From: Spongilla lacustris
Lineage: Eukaryota; Porifera; Demospongiae; Spongillida; Spongillidae
Assembly (NCBI GenBank): GCA_949361645.1
Contig: OX442427.1
Coordinates: 5,150,016-5,214,015, forward strand
Reading direction: 5' to 3'
DNA: 64,000 nucleotides
The position numbers and the translations under genes are program-made. Under the pieces are notes generated by a model. The model had not been told where the DNA came from, ran no database searches, and worked only from the letters and a program-made list of their open reading frames with translations. This document shows positions 44,642 through 54,821 of the stretch, one piece after another; position 1 is the first letter of the stretch, and each line of letters begins with the position of its first letter.

Positions 44642-44824
44642 GTGATCCTTCGGCCGATCCAGTTCCTGGTCAAACTATGCTGCCAACAGTAAGCTTGATC
44701 GAGTCTGACATACCCGGAGCCTTTTTAAACGGATGGCTTTTAAAAGGCTCTGGGTATGTCAGACTCGGTCAAACTTACTGTTGGCAGCATAGTTTGATCA
44801 GGAACTGGATCGGCCGAAGGATCA
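44642..44824. repeat. Inner hairpin of the fold-back, ~85-bp arms
   Basis: TGATCCTTCGGCCGATCCAG at the left is matched inverted at the right end. The loop (aaacggatggctt) lies around 44730. Confidence 0.9.
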
Positions 44825-44950
44825 ATGTCTGAGCAGACTCCGAGCGTTGCCATTTTATTACGCAAAGGTCCGCGGACGTGACACAATGTCTCTAGGCAAC
44901 CGCTGTGGTTTTTACTCCAGACGTGACGTTTATCGTACTTTTGATCTTTC

Positions 44951-45344
44951 ATGCAAAGGGTCCATTCTGACACTATAGTGCACTTCACTGAACATAACAT
45001 GCGTCGGTATTGTAGGTGCAATACATTCCAAAGTAGGCCAACATATCCAACACTATGAATATGTTAATAGTATATACTCAATGTACAAGCCTCGGTCTGA
45101 AACGCTTTTTTATTGCTGATTTTGACGAGGATTTTGATAACAGATATCGTTAATTATTACCTAGCCAATTATATTTGCACACAAAAAACAACACCCTGTT
45201 AGCGTTAAATGAATATATACACCAAATTTTAGAAAGTGCATGTCATTTGAATAATGACCGTATAGGCAAATTGCAGTAACTAATGAGTTGCATCCAGATA
45301 CAGCAGACATGCTTATATCAGTTAAAAAGCTTAGCACCAATAGC
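44951..45344. other. No gene recognised
   Basis: AT-rich unique sequence. Nothing supportable was seen. Confidence 0.3.
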
Positions 45345-45666
45345 AGGCCCGTAGGCAAGGGCCCCCTCCCCCAGTTTTTTTTGGGTACCCCTTTTAATTT
45401 TATGTACAAGGGTTGTAGTACTGTACACGATACACATTGGTACAGTACCGTCCAAAGCCTATACATACATGTACATGTATGTAGTACATAAGTGAGGATA
45501 AAAAAAATAATCATTATCCTGGGATATTGGGGCTCCGGTGGGGGAGCTTACAGCGCTCCCCCATACCCCCTAGCTGTTGCAAGAGGAGGATCCGCCCTCT
45601 TTGCACCCTCCCATCCATTTAGCCCCCCCCCCCCAGTTTTTCAACCTTGTCCTGCTACGAGCCTGT
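45345..45666. mobile_element. Possible MITE with CAGGC(c/t)CGTAG ends
   Basis: CAGGCCCGTAGGCAAGG at the left resembles the inverse of the right end (CCTGCTACGAGCCTG). Both ends are followed inward by C-rich and AGTTTTT tracts. No clear target duplication, so the call is tentative. Confidence 0.45.
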
Positions 45667-45753
45667 ATAGATATACGCAATTGAGCCAGGACATCAAAAA
45701 TCCCTTCGCCAGGTCTAACCGATAACTTACTTCTAGCTGGTTAAAGCTAAAGG

Positions 45754-45809
45754 TACTTTTCGCAACTAAAATTGTACCGGGCGGTACAATTTTGGTTGCG
45801 AAAAGTGTA
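45754..45809. repeat. Hairpin cluster of GTACAATTTTCGC words
   Basis: CTTTTCGCAAC..AAAATTGTACCG pairs with CGGTACAATTTT..GTTGCGAAAAG. Two more ccggtacaatttt words follow to 45842, exactly where the gypsy gag remnant breaks off. Confidence 0.75.
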
Positions 45810-45841
45810 CCGGCCGGTACAATTTTCGCCCGGTACAATTT

Positions 45842-46130
45842 TTGCGTGACAGCACTCCTTCACAGCTGCATAATCTATACCGCTGTAAAAATTCAACAAA
45901 CCCATCTGACTCACGATACGAAATGGTTCGTCGTCCAATAAGGAGGCTAACTCCTGCCCTCTCTTATCCTCGGGAACCTCAGCTTCCCTGAAGTAGAGCT
46001 CTACGCGCTGCATCCATAACCTGAAGTCAGCCCCCTTGCCTGCAAAATGCGACGGAGGCCGAACACTGTATCGGGTGACTCTCCGCGGGCTGTCTGCGCG
46101 CTGTCTTTACTCCCTGCGAGCTGTCCGCTT
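45842..46130 (-). pseudogene. Gypsy gag remnant
   Basis: Minus-strand frame DFRLWMQRVELYFREAEV followed by a capsid-like helical segment (DDEPFRIVSQMGLL) is typical of the N-terminal part of Ty3/gypsy Gag. It is cut off at the GTACAATT hairpin cluster. It lies directly inside a PBS and LTR with the same orientation, so it is the 5' end of a truncated element. Confidence 0.7.
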
Positions 46131-46146
46131 TTTCTTCTTCGTCCAA

Positions 46147-46165
46147 GATCCCACTTCTGACACCA
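46147..46165 (-). other. tRNA-Leu-type primer-binding site
   Basis: TGGTGTCAGAAGTGGGAT on minus, one base from the LTR end. This is a primer site well known from gypsy elements. Confidence 0.8.
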
Positions 46166-46166
46166 G

Positions 46167-46291
46167 TGTAGCGGATATATCAATCAGGAAAGACACCCAC
46201 AGTACAAATAGAATATGATTAAATACTACGAGTTCTACCACCCGCGCATGTGCACACCACGCCCTAATTACTAATGCGCATGTGCGCTACA
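46167..46291 (-). repeat. 5' LTR of truncated gypsy element
   Basis: On minus the LTR runs TGTAGCGC to CCGCTACA, 125 bp. No partner LTR was found in the window. Confidence 0.75.
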
Positions 46292-46304
46292 CTTGTATTT
46301 ACAG

Positions 46305-46393
46305 GATGGCGTGAGTTCATTGATGATAGCAAGTGATTATGGACATCTTGATGTAGTGAAGACACTTATTGAAATGTCAATCCCACTAATAAG
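46305..46393 (+). pseudogene. Ankyrin-repeat exon 1 of a gene remnant
   Basis: After an acceptor (tttacag) the exon encodes SSLMIASDYGHLDVVKTLIE, an ankyrin-repeat helix pair, then slips frame by one and continues as NVNPTNK up to a GT donor at 46394. The frame slip suggests decay or a base error. The LTR of the truncated gypsy element ends only 13 bp upstream of the exon, so any 5' exons are displaced or lost. Confidence 0.65.
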
Positions 46394-46632
46394 GTTGTTG
46401 TACATGTATGAAATCATTTATGTACATGTAGGTTTAAGATATTCTAGGTTTTCAGATAACATGCTATGGATGTTTATTTGACTTCCATAGTTACATGTAT
46501 ACATGTAGTAGTGGTTATGTTGTATAAAGACGTAAACCAATAAAGCTTTGAAGAGTTCTCCAAACAGTTTGAGTTTCAATACTAGGTTGTCTGTCACACT
46601 CATTCTTTGTAGCCAAACCTAAGTCCGGCATA

Positions 46633-46802
46633 GCAGACCCTCACGTGGACGGAGGGTCTGGGAGGTTGCCTATTCTCAGATTGTACGGGTGAATTAAAAT
46701 GTATTGTGTCGGGAACAACTTTTTGATTCCCATAACCTATTGTAATCAGCATAACTTGAGAATACAAAAACATCCAGACCCTATGTCCATGCGAGGGTCT
46801 GC
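46633..46802. mobile_element. 170-bp TA-target MITE
   Basis: GCAGACCCTC at the left and its inverse at the right, with TA at 46631-46632 and 46803-46804. It lies in the intron between the two ankyrin exons. Similarity extends about 45 bp inward from each end. Confidence 0.75.
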
Positions 46803-47145
46803 TACACCGATCTAGCCACATCTTATTTAGCAGTAATCATCTTGACTATGCACACATGAGGAGAGAAGGGGAGGGGGAGGGTTACCATGATCTTGTTGTT
46901 GAAGCTTAGTGCAAGGAGGAAGCACATGAGGACTGCCAACTGTGGGCAGAAAAGTCACACAAAGTTTTATACCATTTCAAAGATCATCATGATGAGGTCA
47001 TTGGTGCTGTTGGTACAGATATATGTACGTGCATTGTGTATAAACTGTAGGGATGTGGGGCCTGTACATGTGCACTATTACACAAGGTCATATAACATGA
47101 CCATTCCCACTTGAATGGATTCATGTACATGTAATTTACCATCAG

Positions 47146-47226
47146 ATTGGAAAAACAGCTCTGGACATAGCAGTGGTCAAAGGTCACAAAGAAGTAATAG
47201 GAGTATTGAAGACATCCCAGAGTAAG
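47146..47226 (+). pseudogene. Ankyrin-repeat exon 2 of a gene remnant
   Basis: Acceptor atcag, then GKTALDIAVVKGHKEVIGVL (the classic TALDIA..GH..V ankyrin pattern), then donor gtgagt. It joins in phase to the NVNPTNK frame of exon 1. No further exons were found downstream. Confidence 0.7.
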
Positions 47227-48147
47227 GTGAGTACCTAGGTACATGTACATGTACACATACATGTACACGTTTCTGTTGGATATCAGTAGTGAATTTGATT
47301 TCTTGTAAAACACCTGAGGTGTCTTCTGTATTAAATGTTTTTTTGTAATTGTAACATTTGAACTCTTCAGGCTGCATATGTCGAAATTAAATATTTGTAT
47401 TCAACCATCACTTATGTACATGAAACAGTTGTTATTTTAAACAAGGGGTGGAAATAAGTAAACAAACTTTGATTCAAATGACATCATTCAATTGTATATC
47501 CTGGAAGGAACGTAGGCATATAAGGTTTGATTTCTTAACTCAATGTGGGTGGAAAGATTGGTTCTAATTTACGCATATTATGAAATGCCACGTGGTTTGC
47601 ATAAATTATGACAAATTAGTTTGACTTAAGGGTTCAAATTCATGTTTTCTAAATAATACTGAGCTTAAAATGGTGAGCAAAACTAAAAATACAAATGAAA
47701 CTCCCACCTGTTCCAATCATACCACGATACATTATGATACGTGAAACATTGTCATGGAAACGGTTTTAATATAGCTAACTCTCTATATTACGTACGTATA
47801 TCTTGGCGCACGAGAACAGCTGCAAATTTCGTATATCGGTTACATGCTTTATTTATATATCTGATACCTGAAGATGTATTGTCAGGAAATTCTACGATTT
47901 TTGGTGCAACTGGCGCTCTTTTAAACCTTTCCTATCTCGAGTTATACTCACCCATAAAGACGACGACGACGACGACGACGACAACGACGACGACTATGGA
48001 CAAATTACGGTCTGGGAACGAGAACTACGAGCTCTTTTGTTCTCTTAAAGTAAACGGTCTGGCGACTTGAACAAAACATGAAAATGATCGTCTTTCCATT
48101 ATGGATCGATAGCAATAAAGAGCTACACTATCCGTTTCTCGGTTCGT
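47227..48147. other. No gene recognised; (GAC)n at 47959-47994
   Basis: AT-rich sequence with one short interrupted trinucleotide repeat. No exon could be supported. Confidence 0.4.
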
Positions 48148-48235
48148 GAGTTATACGCGGGACGCGGTTTTTAATGATATTCATGATACGGCACAAATCT
48201 TATATGAGAGTTACTACCGTAACTCTCGATAAGGG
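48148..48235 (+). repeat. Dispersed ~85-bp repeat ending in a hairpin, copy 2
   Basis: Same order of words as 8386-8475, ending GAGAGTTACtaccGTAACTCTC. Confidence 0.65.
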
Positions 48236-48549
48236 ACGTTGCTATTCACTGAACCTAATACCTGAGGTATGTTTATTTCAGTCTCACATTTATGGAAGCT
48301 TGAAGTTGTTTCTAACTAGCCATTGTGTTTAGTGTAATAAACATGCAGCATTGATTATTCAGAAGTCAAAGTTTGATTATTTTACGCATTTAATTTTTTT
48401 TACTAGCTCAAGACCAGCATTATAACTACATTCATCAGTGCAGTCTCTATTTGTCTGCTTTCATACGCAAGTGGCATCTCACAGCCTATTGATCACCTCT
48501 AAATGAGATGTGGCTGAACACATAACATAAACTTGTCATCAACTTTAAT

Positions 48550-48825
48550 TTGTTATCAATGAAAGCAGCCCTTGCAGCTGAGAACAGAAAGCACAACAGC
48601 AATGACAGGAAGTGTGAGGAACTGGGTTGGGTCTGCATCCCACTTGTGGTCGAGACCTATGGGTGTTGGGGTGCTGCAGCAGTGGCGGCTTTTTCTAAGC
48701 TTGCTAGTCGTCTTTCCACCAGGCTAAACCAACCCAAGTCCAGGACCATCTTTGGAATATACAGCCGCCTAGGCCTAGCCTTAGTGAGAGCCAACAGCAG
48801 AGCCATCCTGTCCAGGGTAACTTGA
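48550..48825 (+). pseudogene. Retroelement protein C-terminal fragment, copy 1
   Basis: About 90 codons (CEELGWVCIPLVVETYGCWG, then FSKLASRLSTRLN, ending LVRANSRAILSR) matching the C-terminal tail of the minus-strand fragment at 53358-54466. The N-terminal parts are absent. It is probably a 5'-truncated non-LTR retrotransposon insertion. Confidence 0.6.
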
Positions 48826-49499
48826 CTGTAAGGCCTGAAGTGCCTCTCTTTTAGGTTTCCAAGGTTTTATGCATTTAGTAACAATATTAGTAATGTGATG
48901 TTATATTCCTTCGTTCATGTATTCTATGAATGTGTCATTATGAAACATATGTATAATTACTATTATTAAACTTAATTATATGAAAAAAAAGGTACACAAA
49001 AATAAAATTGGTAGTGTAGGATTTGCAAACAGCATTTGAGTATTAAGTAAGGAAACAATTATTAATATTGTTATGGCAGGATTCATGCACACATTAATAC
49101 CTACACGACAATGGCCTCAGTGAGCACCTTCTCTGAGGTCGCCATTGGTATACACACACTTGCGCACAATGAGCACCCAAGTGCACAATAAGATGAAATA
49201 GTGTGCTTTTGTCTTCTTTGTGTACATGTGTATTTATACCCTAGCTGTGTTCTGTATTCCACCACCACACTTCTCTTGCATTTGTTTGCCATATCTATAA
49301 TCCTCGTGATTCCAGCTGAGCAATGACCCAATCCTGATTTCGGAATGGCCTGTCAAGAACTCAACAATATTGAGATTCAATATACATGTATGTTATGATT
49401 TCATTCTCCATAGTAATATATCTTTTTGGATTTGAATTTTGAAATCATTGCATAAAAAAGATTTAATATGCTAAAATGGGGTTCATATCAGTCGACAGT

Positions 49500-50100
49500 C
49501 GACTGCACATGAATAATGCACACTGGCAGGATATTCATGCAGTTGCACCTTTTTCTCTCTCACCCTACACATCAATTGCAACAGTGTCTTGAACTACACA
49601 TAGATCACTAATATATAACCACCTGCACATACCTCTTCTATAACTATTTCCATCGGACGTTGTGCTACTTTAATGTGCACTCCTCATATTACACAAGGTC
49701 AAAAGTTGGATTTAAATTGAATTTATGTTATGTAAATGTGTAAAATATCACACATACAACATACTAACATTCATTAATTTAATAATAATTCATTGTAATC
49801 CAACTTTTCATCGATGTTGCCTTAATTAGGTGCAAAGATGAGGCACAAGAATAACCAACAGCAAGAGAGCTCCAATGACATCATACCTGGTATTCACAAC
49901 ACTTTGCAGCAATATGCCAATGGCTGCCATGGCAACAGAGAGCACCACAATACCATATATGGATGCTCCAATCAGCTTGGAATCATTCAGATGCTTCAAC
50001 TACCAACAGGCCACCTTTGTCCACAAACAGTACACTCAGCCAAACATATTCATTTGTTGCTGAACACATTTGCTCAACCTGAGGCTAAGCTGATCCCTGA
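49500..50100 (-). pseudogene. Receptor 3' exon module, copy C (degenerate)
   Basis: Minus 49830-50096 matches exon 15 of the GABA-B-like gene but lacks a ~35-bp block in the middle and ~18 bp near the end, and the donor is changed so that a TAA follows. Short matches to exon 16 (GAAAT(a/c)GTTA..GAAGAG, about 49640) and to exon 17 (about 49550-49580) follow in order. Non-functional. Confidence 0.8.
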
Positions 50101-50359
50101 ACTGAAAGATGAGAGTGTGCAATCATGATTTTAGCAATGTGGATTAAGAAAACAGCGGGTAGCAAAGATGTCTGCTGCATGCATGCCGTGTTGCCTTCTG
50201 GAACGATCAGTCTTGTCCTATCCATAGGTGTGCAGACAAGCCAGCTTGCTGAAAGGTGTTGCAAATGTGAAGAGTGTTGTTACATATAGCAACTCTTTTA
50301 GTATCAGCAATATTACTATATTCCTAATGCTATATTTAGAAAGTTTATATCAGTTTTAT

Positions 50360-50680
50360 ATCAGTTGTGTCATTTTAAAACTCTAGTAGGTAGCTTGGCT
50401 GACAATATCCAAACTGTGGAATGTAGCTCAGTACGATGGTGGGTTTCATTTGTCTTTATCAGTTGGCTCTGGATTTTCATGGTAGTGAGTCCAGCTAGTA
50501 ACGTAACTCCCTGACAATACAGGAATCGCTATATGTACTCCCCTCTTAAAAATAGAGTGTGGGAATGCAGGTACATTATCTTTGATGTCTGAACTTTCTA
50601 CATGTATGATTAAAATGTATGAACACTTCTAATTGTTATCTTGAAATGCAATGTACATCAGCATGTTATCATTTCAACTT
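50360..50680 (-). repeat. 3'-flank repeat of the receptor module, copy between C and B
   Basis: Shares ttgtctttat..ggctctggattttcatg and the taattgttat..tgaa(g/a)tgcaat words with 51830-52130 and, inverted, with 63057-63400. Confidence 0.65.
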
Positions 50681-50869
50681 CAGAATAATTTCATTGATAT
50701 CGTTGTTACAAAAATATGGTTCATACTACAGGCACACACCTACACATAAATAATGCACACCACAATACTCGTGCAGTTGTTTCTCTCTCACCCTCAGCAG
50801 TGTCACGCATTGTCTGTAACAGAAGTGCATGTACATATATCATAGATTGCCAATATGTAAGATATATAC

Positions 50870-51379
50870 CTCTTCATACGTGTAACAATTTCTACATGAA
50901 GTTGTGCCACAGTAGCAGTATCATTGGAGGAAGTTATGGTACCATCTTGTGTTTCAGCTTGGGTTGAGGTGGCCTGCTCAGAATCCTTAGTACATACCCC
51001 TCACACCTGCCAGTGATATAAAGAGATGAAAGATCTTCCATAGTGTGCATTACCGTGTTACCTTAGGTGCAAAGATGAGACACAAGAGAGATGTGTTCCC
51101 CAACAGCAAGAGAGCTCCAATGACACCGTATCTGGTATTCACAGCACTCTGTAGCAATATGCCAATGGTTGCCAGGGCAACAGAGAGCACCACAATACCA
51201 TATATGGATGCTCCAATCAGTTTGGAATCATTCAGGTGCTTCAGGTGGACTCCCCGGGTTTCCCATGCAAGGAAGACCCCAACTACCAACAGGCCACCTT
51301 TGTACACAAACAGTATACTCAGCCACACATATTCATCTGTTGCTGAACACATTTGCACTACCTGAGGCAAAGCTGATCC
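50870..51379 (-). pseudogene. Receptor 3' exon module, copy B (exon 15 open, exon 16 with early stop)
   Basis: Exon 15-like 51062-51379 is 318 bp, fully open, with acceptor and donor intact. By eye it differs from the functional exon at very few residues (Asn to Asp, Ala to Thr, Ser to Arg). Exon 16-like 50870-51006 keeps both splice sites, but its second codon is TGA. An exon 17-like piece begins at 50813 and has lost its stop. If spliced from exon 14, the module would give a receptor with all seven membrane helices but no coiled-coil tail. It may instead be a dead duplicate. Confidence 0.8.
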
Positions 51380-51829
51380 CTGAAAGATTAGAGTAAATCA
51401 GTGAAATATGTAATTGTGAATTTAACGAAATGGACTACATATACAAAAACAGGTAACAAAGATCTTGGCTGCATTGACACCTGGCCACGTTCTGGTATTA
51501 TCTTGTACCCATCCAGCCAACTACTATGTGCGCAAACAAACCAGCTCACTGAAAGGTGTTGCAACCCACTTCATGAAGGGTGTTTGCCTGCATGTTTGCT
51601 ACATGTAGATCACCTCCTATTTTGCAGGTGGTACAGTGGAAACACATAGGGTCAAGTGCACAGTTGGGGCATAGAGGCTTTAATTAAAATCTTTGTGATA
51701 TTAAGATACATGCTTAGTTCTACTGCTATAGTTATGGGGAAGATACGATATTCGCTGTGTCAGCTAAAAACAAATACATTGGGTGATCATGAGATATTCT
51801 AAGTGCTAGACATCAGGTATTTTCAGTGG

Positions 51830-52130
51830 TAGAATATCTTAATCATATAGATAGATACCCAGATGGAGAATGCACCTCAGTATTTAATAGGATTTAATTT
51901 GTCTTTATTGGCTCTGGATTTTCATGATAGCGAGCTAGTTCAGGTAGTACTGCTCTCTTAAACCAATTGAAGGGAGGTGAAAGTCGAGTTTTAGAATGAG
52001 GGTGCAATATCTCTGTTGTCTGAGCAGCAGTTCCCACATACATTGTATCATGATTAGAAACTAAAGCATACACTTGTAATTGTTATTTTGAAGTGCAATA
52101 TACATAATTTATTATAATGCCCTCGTTTCT
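51830..52130 (-). repeat. 3'-flank repeat of the receptor module, copy after B
   Basis: See 50360-50680. Same words in the same order and orientation. Confidence 0.65.
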
Positions 52131-52730
52131 ACAAATGAAGCACTTTCTCAACCATTGATATCATCCACACCCATCGACATGTTTTGTCATAGAAACCTGA
52201 AGACAAACATCCCTCTTGCGATGCAGCACCCTGGCTGCATATGACCGAGCCCGACTTCTTTCCATTTCTTCCCCACATGCTAATTCATCACCAGCCTTAT
52301 AGGCTTGCATTTAACACCACCTGAATCTCAGTTTGCCATCAAATGGTGGCTGTCAGTTGTGTGAGCCGGGCTCTGTATGTGCCCTGTGCCCCACCAAGGC
52401 CCTTGATTGTTGTAATTTGCAAGAGGGGTAGCATTGTAATTTTACATCATAACCACTGACATGCACCTTCTTGACACTGCATAAACTTTTCAAGAAAGCC
52501 TTGTACAAGCAGTGCAACCTTAGCCTAAGTTGGAATTGAAGCTGGTAGTGGCGTTGGTATACCTTGCATCTCTTCCATAGGTACACACCCTTCAATAGTT
52601 ACACACCCCTTCCATACATACACATCCCTTTCATAGTTGCACACACCTTTCATGAGTCATGATCAGAAACAATCTATACCTGCAGACATCCTAGTCCATT
52701 TTTGGGGTATTAATTAATGGCAAACCAGAA
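52131..52730. other. No gene recognised
   Basis: Unique sequence with a short run of (a/t)cacacac-cctttcata words at about 52575-52660. Nothing coding was supported. Confidence 0.3.
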
Positions 52731-52734
52731 GCAT

Positions 52735-53080
52735 TCGATCTCTCTGACCTCAGTCTCTCTGTCGTCTCCGCTAAAACCTGATATTGTTTCTGAACAGGGA
52801 TATACAGCATGTTCGTTCTGCAGCATTTGCCACAGAACAGCGCAAGCTACAAGTATTTGTGAAGAACTTGCCTTTGGGGCCTGGGGTCAACTTGCCTCAA
52901 ACACCTTCTCTAATTATAAACTAGCTTCCCGCCTTTCAGTCCAGGCTAATTCCACCATATCCACCACTCTTGACAGCATCCTCAGCAGAACTTATCCCTT
53001 GTCCGTTCGAATACCAGAGCATAATCCATTACTTGCAAGGGCAGATCCCTGTACCAAAGTTCAGAGTTCTATTTAGTCTG
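52735..53080 (+). pseudogene. Retroelement protein C-terminal fragment, copy 2 (degenerate)
   Basis: SPLKPDIVSEQGYTA, AFGAWGQLA and KLASRLSVQANST follow each other in the same order as in the other two copies (SPLN..TEAG, SCWGAEA, FSKLASRLS), with frame slips. A weakly preserved third copy. Confidence 0.45.
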
Positions 53081-53357
53081 TTGACTCATACACCATATCC
53101 TATAGTTTATCATACTGATTTATGTGTAATGTATTATTATAATTTAGTGTATTTTATTTTTATTTTTCAATTATTATAATATTGAAAAATTACAATTACA
53201 AGAGCACATATGCACCACTTGAAAAACATGCAAAAATCAAAGTTAAACTCCACCCTCAGATCTGAAAAAGCTTGAACATGAAAGTAAAGCTCGAGCATTT
53301 GCTCTCACCAGTGTTAGATTGAGATATTGGTAGATGGTAGTGATGGCCTTGGATTTG

Positions 53358-54520
53358 CTACACTGCAACTGGATAGCCACTAGCCAGATGGGATGCTAGC
53401 CGAGGAATAGTGGACTGGGCTTCTGCACCCCAGCAACTATAGGACTCAACTGCTAAGGGTATAGAAACCCATTCGAGCTCTGCACACTTACAATCATTAA
53501 CACCATGCATATGCTTCCGAACTTCAACTGCCATGGCTGCAGAACCTCTCGCAACTCCTGCTTCAGTTAAAGTAGTGCGATTAAGTGGTGAGGTTACAGT
53601 TAGGTCAAAAGCTGCTGCTTTGCCGATTATCCAGTTCTTTACAAGAATATCAGCTGGACGACTGTGACTTTTGTCTGCTCCTAAGCCACAACCTACTTCA
53701 AGCTGTCCCCCCAGACACGCTTGATGGCAGAATTGTGAAAAGGCATCCCTCAAGCTGTTGTGGCACAGAACAACATCCCCTCCACCTTTACACGTCACTG
53801 CATGGTGTCCTAGGGGGTCTAGCTGGTGATAAGGACAGTACGGACAGCAAGAACCCAAAGATGTGTCCATTCCAAGCCACCATTTCAATGCAATCTGGAA
53901 CTCATCAGGTTCAAAGTGAAGGTTAAGACCTACCGAATGAATGACTGACAGCCAGGATGCAGCATGGCATGAGGACACAGACAACAAACATGCACAGTTG
54001 GCAGGGGACGACTGAAGTAGCAGCTGATCAAAGTGATGGTTTTCTAACCTAGCCGAGAGATCCTTTTGGCTATAGCTAGAATGAAGCAAAAGATCTCCTG
54101 AAATTGCATGCACTGGTGGACTATACTGTTAAAAATACTGAATGACTCCAAGGCGTATTCATCAGATGGTACTAGAGACCTGGCCTTAATCATTGATGCC
54201 AAATAAGCAGCTGGAGAATGGAGAGCAAGACTACGAAGGCTCAGTTGAACTTGCAACCACTCTGTGTCAGCTGTAGGCCTATCAATTCCAGTGCATTTGG
54301 AAAAACGACGAATGTCAGCATCAAACAATGCTAACCCATCAGAGATAAGTGAGGGTGGAGTTGACCGGGCAAGATGAACTAATTTACAGTACCCTGCACA
54401 CTGACGCAGGAGGATGAGTGCAACCTGGGGGTCCAATGAGCCCACTGCAACCAACTGGGATAGCAACTTGGCAGCCTTAGCACGCCTTTGTGCTAAAAAC
54501 TAGTACAAGTGCATTATTCT
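53358..54520 (-). pseudogene. Retroelement protein C-terminal third, copy 3
   Basis: Two overlapping frames (54044-54466, then 53358-54113). The first has LDPQVALILLRQCAGYCKLV and LHSPAAYLASM, usual downstream of the reverse transcriptase in some non-LTR elements. The second has a CPYC..H..C zinc-like cluster (CCPYCPYHQLDPLGHHAVTC) and RPADILV..AFDLTVTSPL, whose D-x(n)-D pattern suggests a restriction-like nuclease fold. The polymerase itself is absent and the frame breaks near 54050-54110. Family assignment is from motif memory only. Confidence 0.6.
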
Positions 54521-54821
54521 TTTTTTCCATGTGATAATTAATACTAAAAAAAACATGATAATACATACATAGTAATATACTGTGTATTATTCTATGTATG
54601 TATGTATGTATCTTCTTATTATTAGTATAGTTGAAATCTTGTTATTATTTAAAACATATATAATTATGTTACATTATTATTATTATTTCCTAATTTTCCA
54701 TGTATGATTTCAGAACAAATATATTGGTACTACATGTTTTGTGGATTTGACACCACTGTGACAAAAATATGGTTCACACTATTGCAACACACCTACACAT
54801 AAATAATGCACACCAAAATAT
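54521..54821. other. 3' flank of the receptor gene
   Basis: AT-rich sequence with (TATG)n at about 54590-54612. It presumably contains the 3' UTR. No clear poly(A) signal could be singled out. Confidence 0.35.

Larger units (their letters stand above)
38524..44950. repeat. Fold-back element split by BEL/Pao element 2
   Basis: The left part 38524-38662 (gtacgataaacgtcacgtc, then cgcggacctttgcgtaataa) is matched inverted by 44840-44950. The inner arms (atccttcggccgatccag, etc.) lie at 44642-44824. Removing BEL/Pao 2 and one GACAG restores a continuous fold-back of about 0.45 kb. Confidence 0.8.
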
